Assembly: GCA_963836605.1 (NCBI GenBank) | Contig: CAWIKB010000014.1 | Location: 124,001 to 188,000, forward strand | From: Bog-473 sp963836605 | GTDB lineage: Bacteria > Actinomycetota > Acidimicrobiia > Acidimicrobiales > RAAP-2 | Direction of reading: 5' to 3' | Length of the DNA: 64,000 nucleotides | Part shown: piece after piece, positions 63,453 through 64,000 of the stretch | How the letters are laid out: the number at the start of each line of letters is the position of its first letter | How positions within the stretch are numbered: the stretch's first letter is position 1 | Translations under genes and position numbers: made by a program | Notes under the pieces: generated by a model | The model's database searches: none | What the model was told of the DNA's origin: nothing | What the model saw: the letters and a program-made list of their open reading frames with translations, nothing else

Positions 63453-64000
63453 GCCTTCTCGCCGCGGTCCTTCCACTGGCCCTCGGGGGAGTGCTGGTGG
63501 CCGCCGCCTCGTTTCGACACGGAGAGGGCGCGCCCAAGGTGAGGGGTCGGGCGCGCCGCGGCGCCCGTTGGGCCCGTCGCCGCGATCTAGCCCCCCTGCT
63601 CCTGCCGTTGAAGTCCTCGCACCCGGGCCGCCTCGGCTTGGGGACCGCCCCGGGCGTCCTGCAGCCAGCCAGGGTGGTGGCCGAGGCGGCACAGTCGCTC
63701 GTGGTCGTCGGTCCGACCCAGAGTGGGAAGACCAGTGCGCTCGCCGTGCCGGCCATATTGGGGTGGCAGGGCCCGGTGCTCGCCGCCAGCGTGAAGGCCG
63801 ACCTGCTTCGCCACACGCGCCGACAACGCGCGGCACAAGGTGAGGTCTGGTGCATCGATCCCACCGGATCCACCGGGGCACGGGTCAGTCTGTGGAGCCC
63901 CGTCGCCACGTGCGCCGACTGGTCCACGGCCCGACGGATGTCGGCGGACCTGGCCGAGGCTGCCAAGAGCGACGGCACCACCGCCGACGGGGAGTTCTGG
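63449..64000 (+). CDS. VirD4/TraG-like type IV coupling protein, N-terminal part
   Basis: The first 184 codons are visible and the frame is open to the right edge. An N-terminal membrane helix (LLAAVLPLALGGVLVAAA) is followed by a basic stretch (RGRARRGARWARRRD) and then the nucleotide-binding domain: LVVVGPTQSGKTSALAVPA is Walker A, and AASVKADLLRHTR and SLWSPVATCADW are characteristic of TraG/TraD-type ATPases. These bring DNA or protein substrates to the secretion channel. GTG 63449 overlaps the stop of the VirB4-like gene. Confidence 0.87.
   Translation, partial: MSLLAAVLPLALGGVLVAAASFRHGEGAPKVRGRARRGARWARRRDLAPLLLPLKSSHPGRLGLGTAPGVLQPARVVAEAAQSLVVVGPTQSGKTSALAVPAILGWQGPVLAASVKADLLRHTRRQRAAQGEVWCIDPTGSTGARVSLWSPVATCADWSTARRMSADLAEAAKSDGTTADGEFW

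Overview
The window is high-GC (mostly well above 60 percent) with GTG/TTG starts, 4-bp start/stop overlaps, SCO-type actinobacterial families (SCO6745, SCO4226, SCO6880), DprE1/DprE2, three class III nucleotidyl cyclases and a SARP-type regulator. This points to an actinobacterial chromosome, possibly from Acidimicrobiia or a neighbouring lineage. There is no rRNA, CRISPR array, prophage or recognisable IS element. Three tRNA genes (Phe, Asp, Glu) lie on the minus strand.

Layout. 1-7.3 kb: the end of a DUF6285 gene, a divergent MFS exporter/HxlR regulator pair, a frameshifted amidase, an Old Yellow Enzyme-like reductase, a cysteine dioxygenase-rhodanese pair and a Vgb-like propeller. 7.3-12.2 kb: a secreted CocE-type hydrolase, a hydrolase-cyclase fusion whose hydrolase half has lost its catalytic residues, two tRNAs and an SCO6745 protein. 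12.2-26.2 kb is the most distinctive block. dprE1-dprE2 (decaprenylphosphoryl-arabinose synthesis) stand back to back with a tightly overlapping operon for a secreted polysaccharide: a BcsB-like protein, a polytopic membrane protein, a BcsA-like GT2 synthase, a GT-C membrane glycosyltransferase, a DPM1-like GT2 and a small protein. Two secreted glycoside hydrolases (GH5-like with an IPT/TIG domain, and GH16) follow. 26-36 kb: single accessory genes (ODP-type metallo-hydrolase, GFA, FAD protein, SCO4226-cyclase fusion, repeat protein, TfoX, ankyrin, HD, stand-alone adenylation enzyme). 36.5-44.7 kb: core genes, namely heme A assembly (ctaA divergent from ctaB), a TlpA-like thioredoxin, an ABC exporter, serS and a SenX3/RegX3-like two-component pair.

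44.8-64 kb: a type IV secretion-like locus in two parts. VirB2/TrbC-like, VirB6/TrbL-like and SCO6880 proteins lie at 44.8-48.3 kb. A VirB4-like ATPase and the start of a VirD4-like coupling protein lie at 62.2-64 kb. Between them sit about 14 kb of other genes: an MFS exporter, a metallo-beta-lactamase fold protein, a metallophosphoesterase followed by a GMC oxidoreductase-hydrolase fusion, and a 1366-residue SARP-cyclase-ATPase-TPR regulator followed by a cyclic-nucleotide-binding protein.

Data quality: eight of the genes between 2.3 and 25 kb or just beyond carry frame breaks, nearly all a single extra base in a short G/C run. Most of these genes are otherwise well conserved, so sequencing or assembly error is the leading explanation, and the affected proteins are described as they would read after one-base correction.
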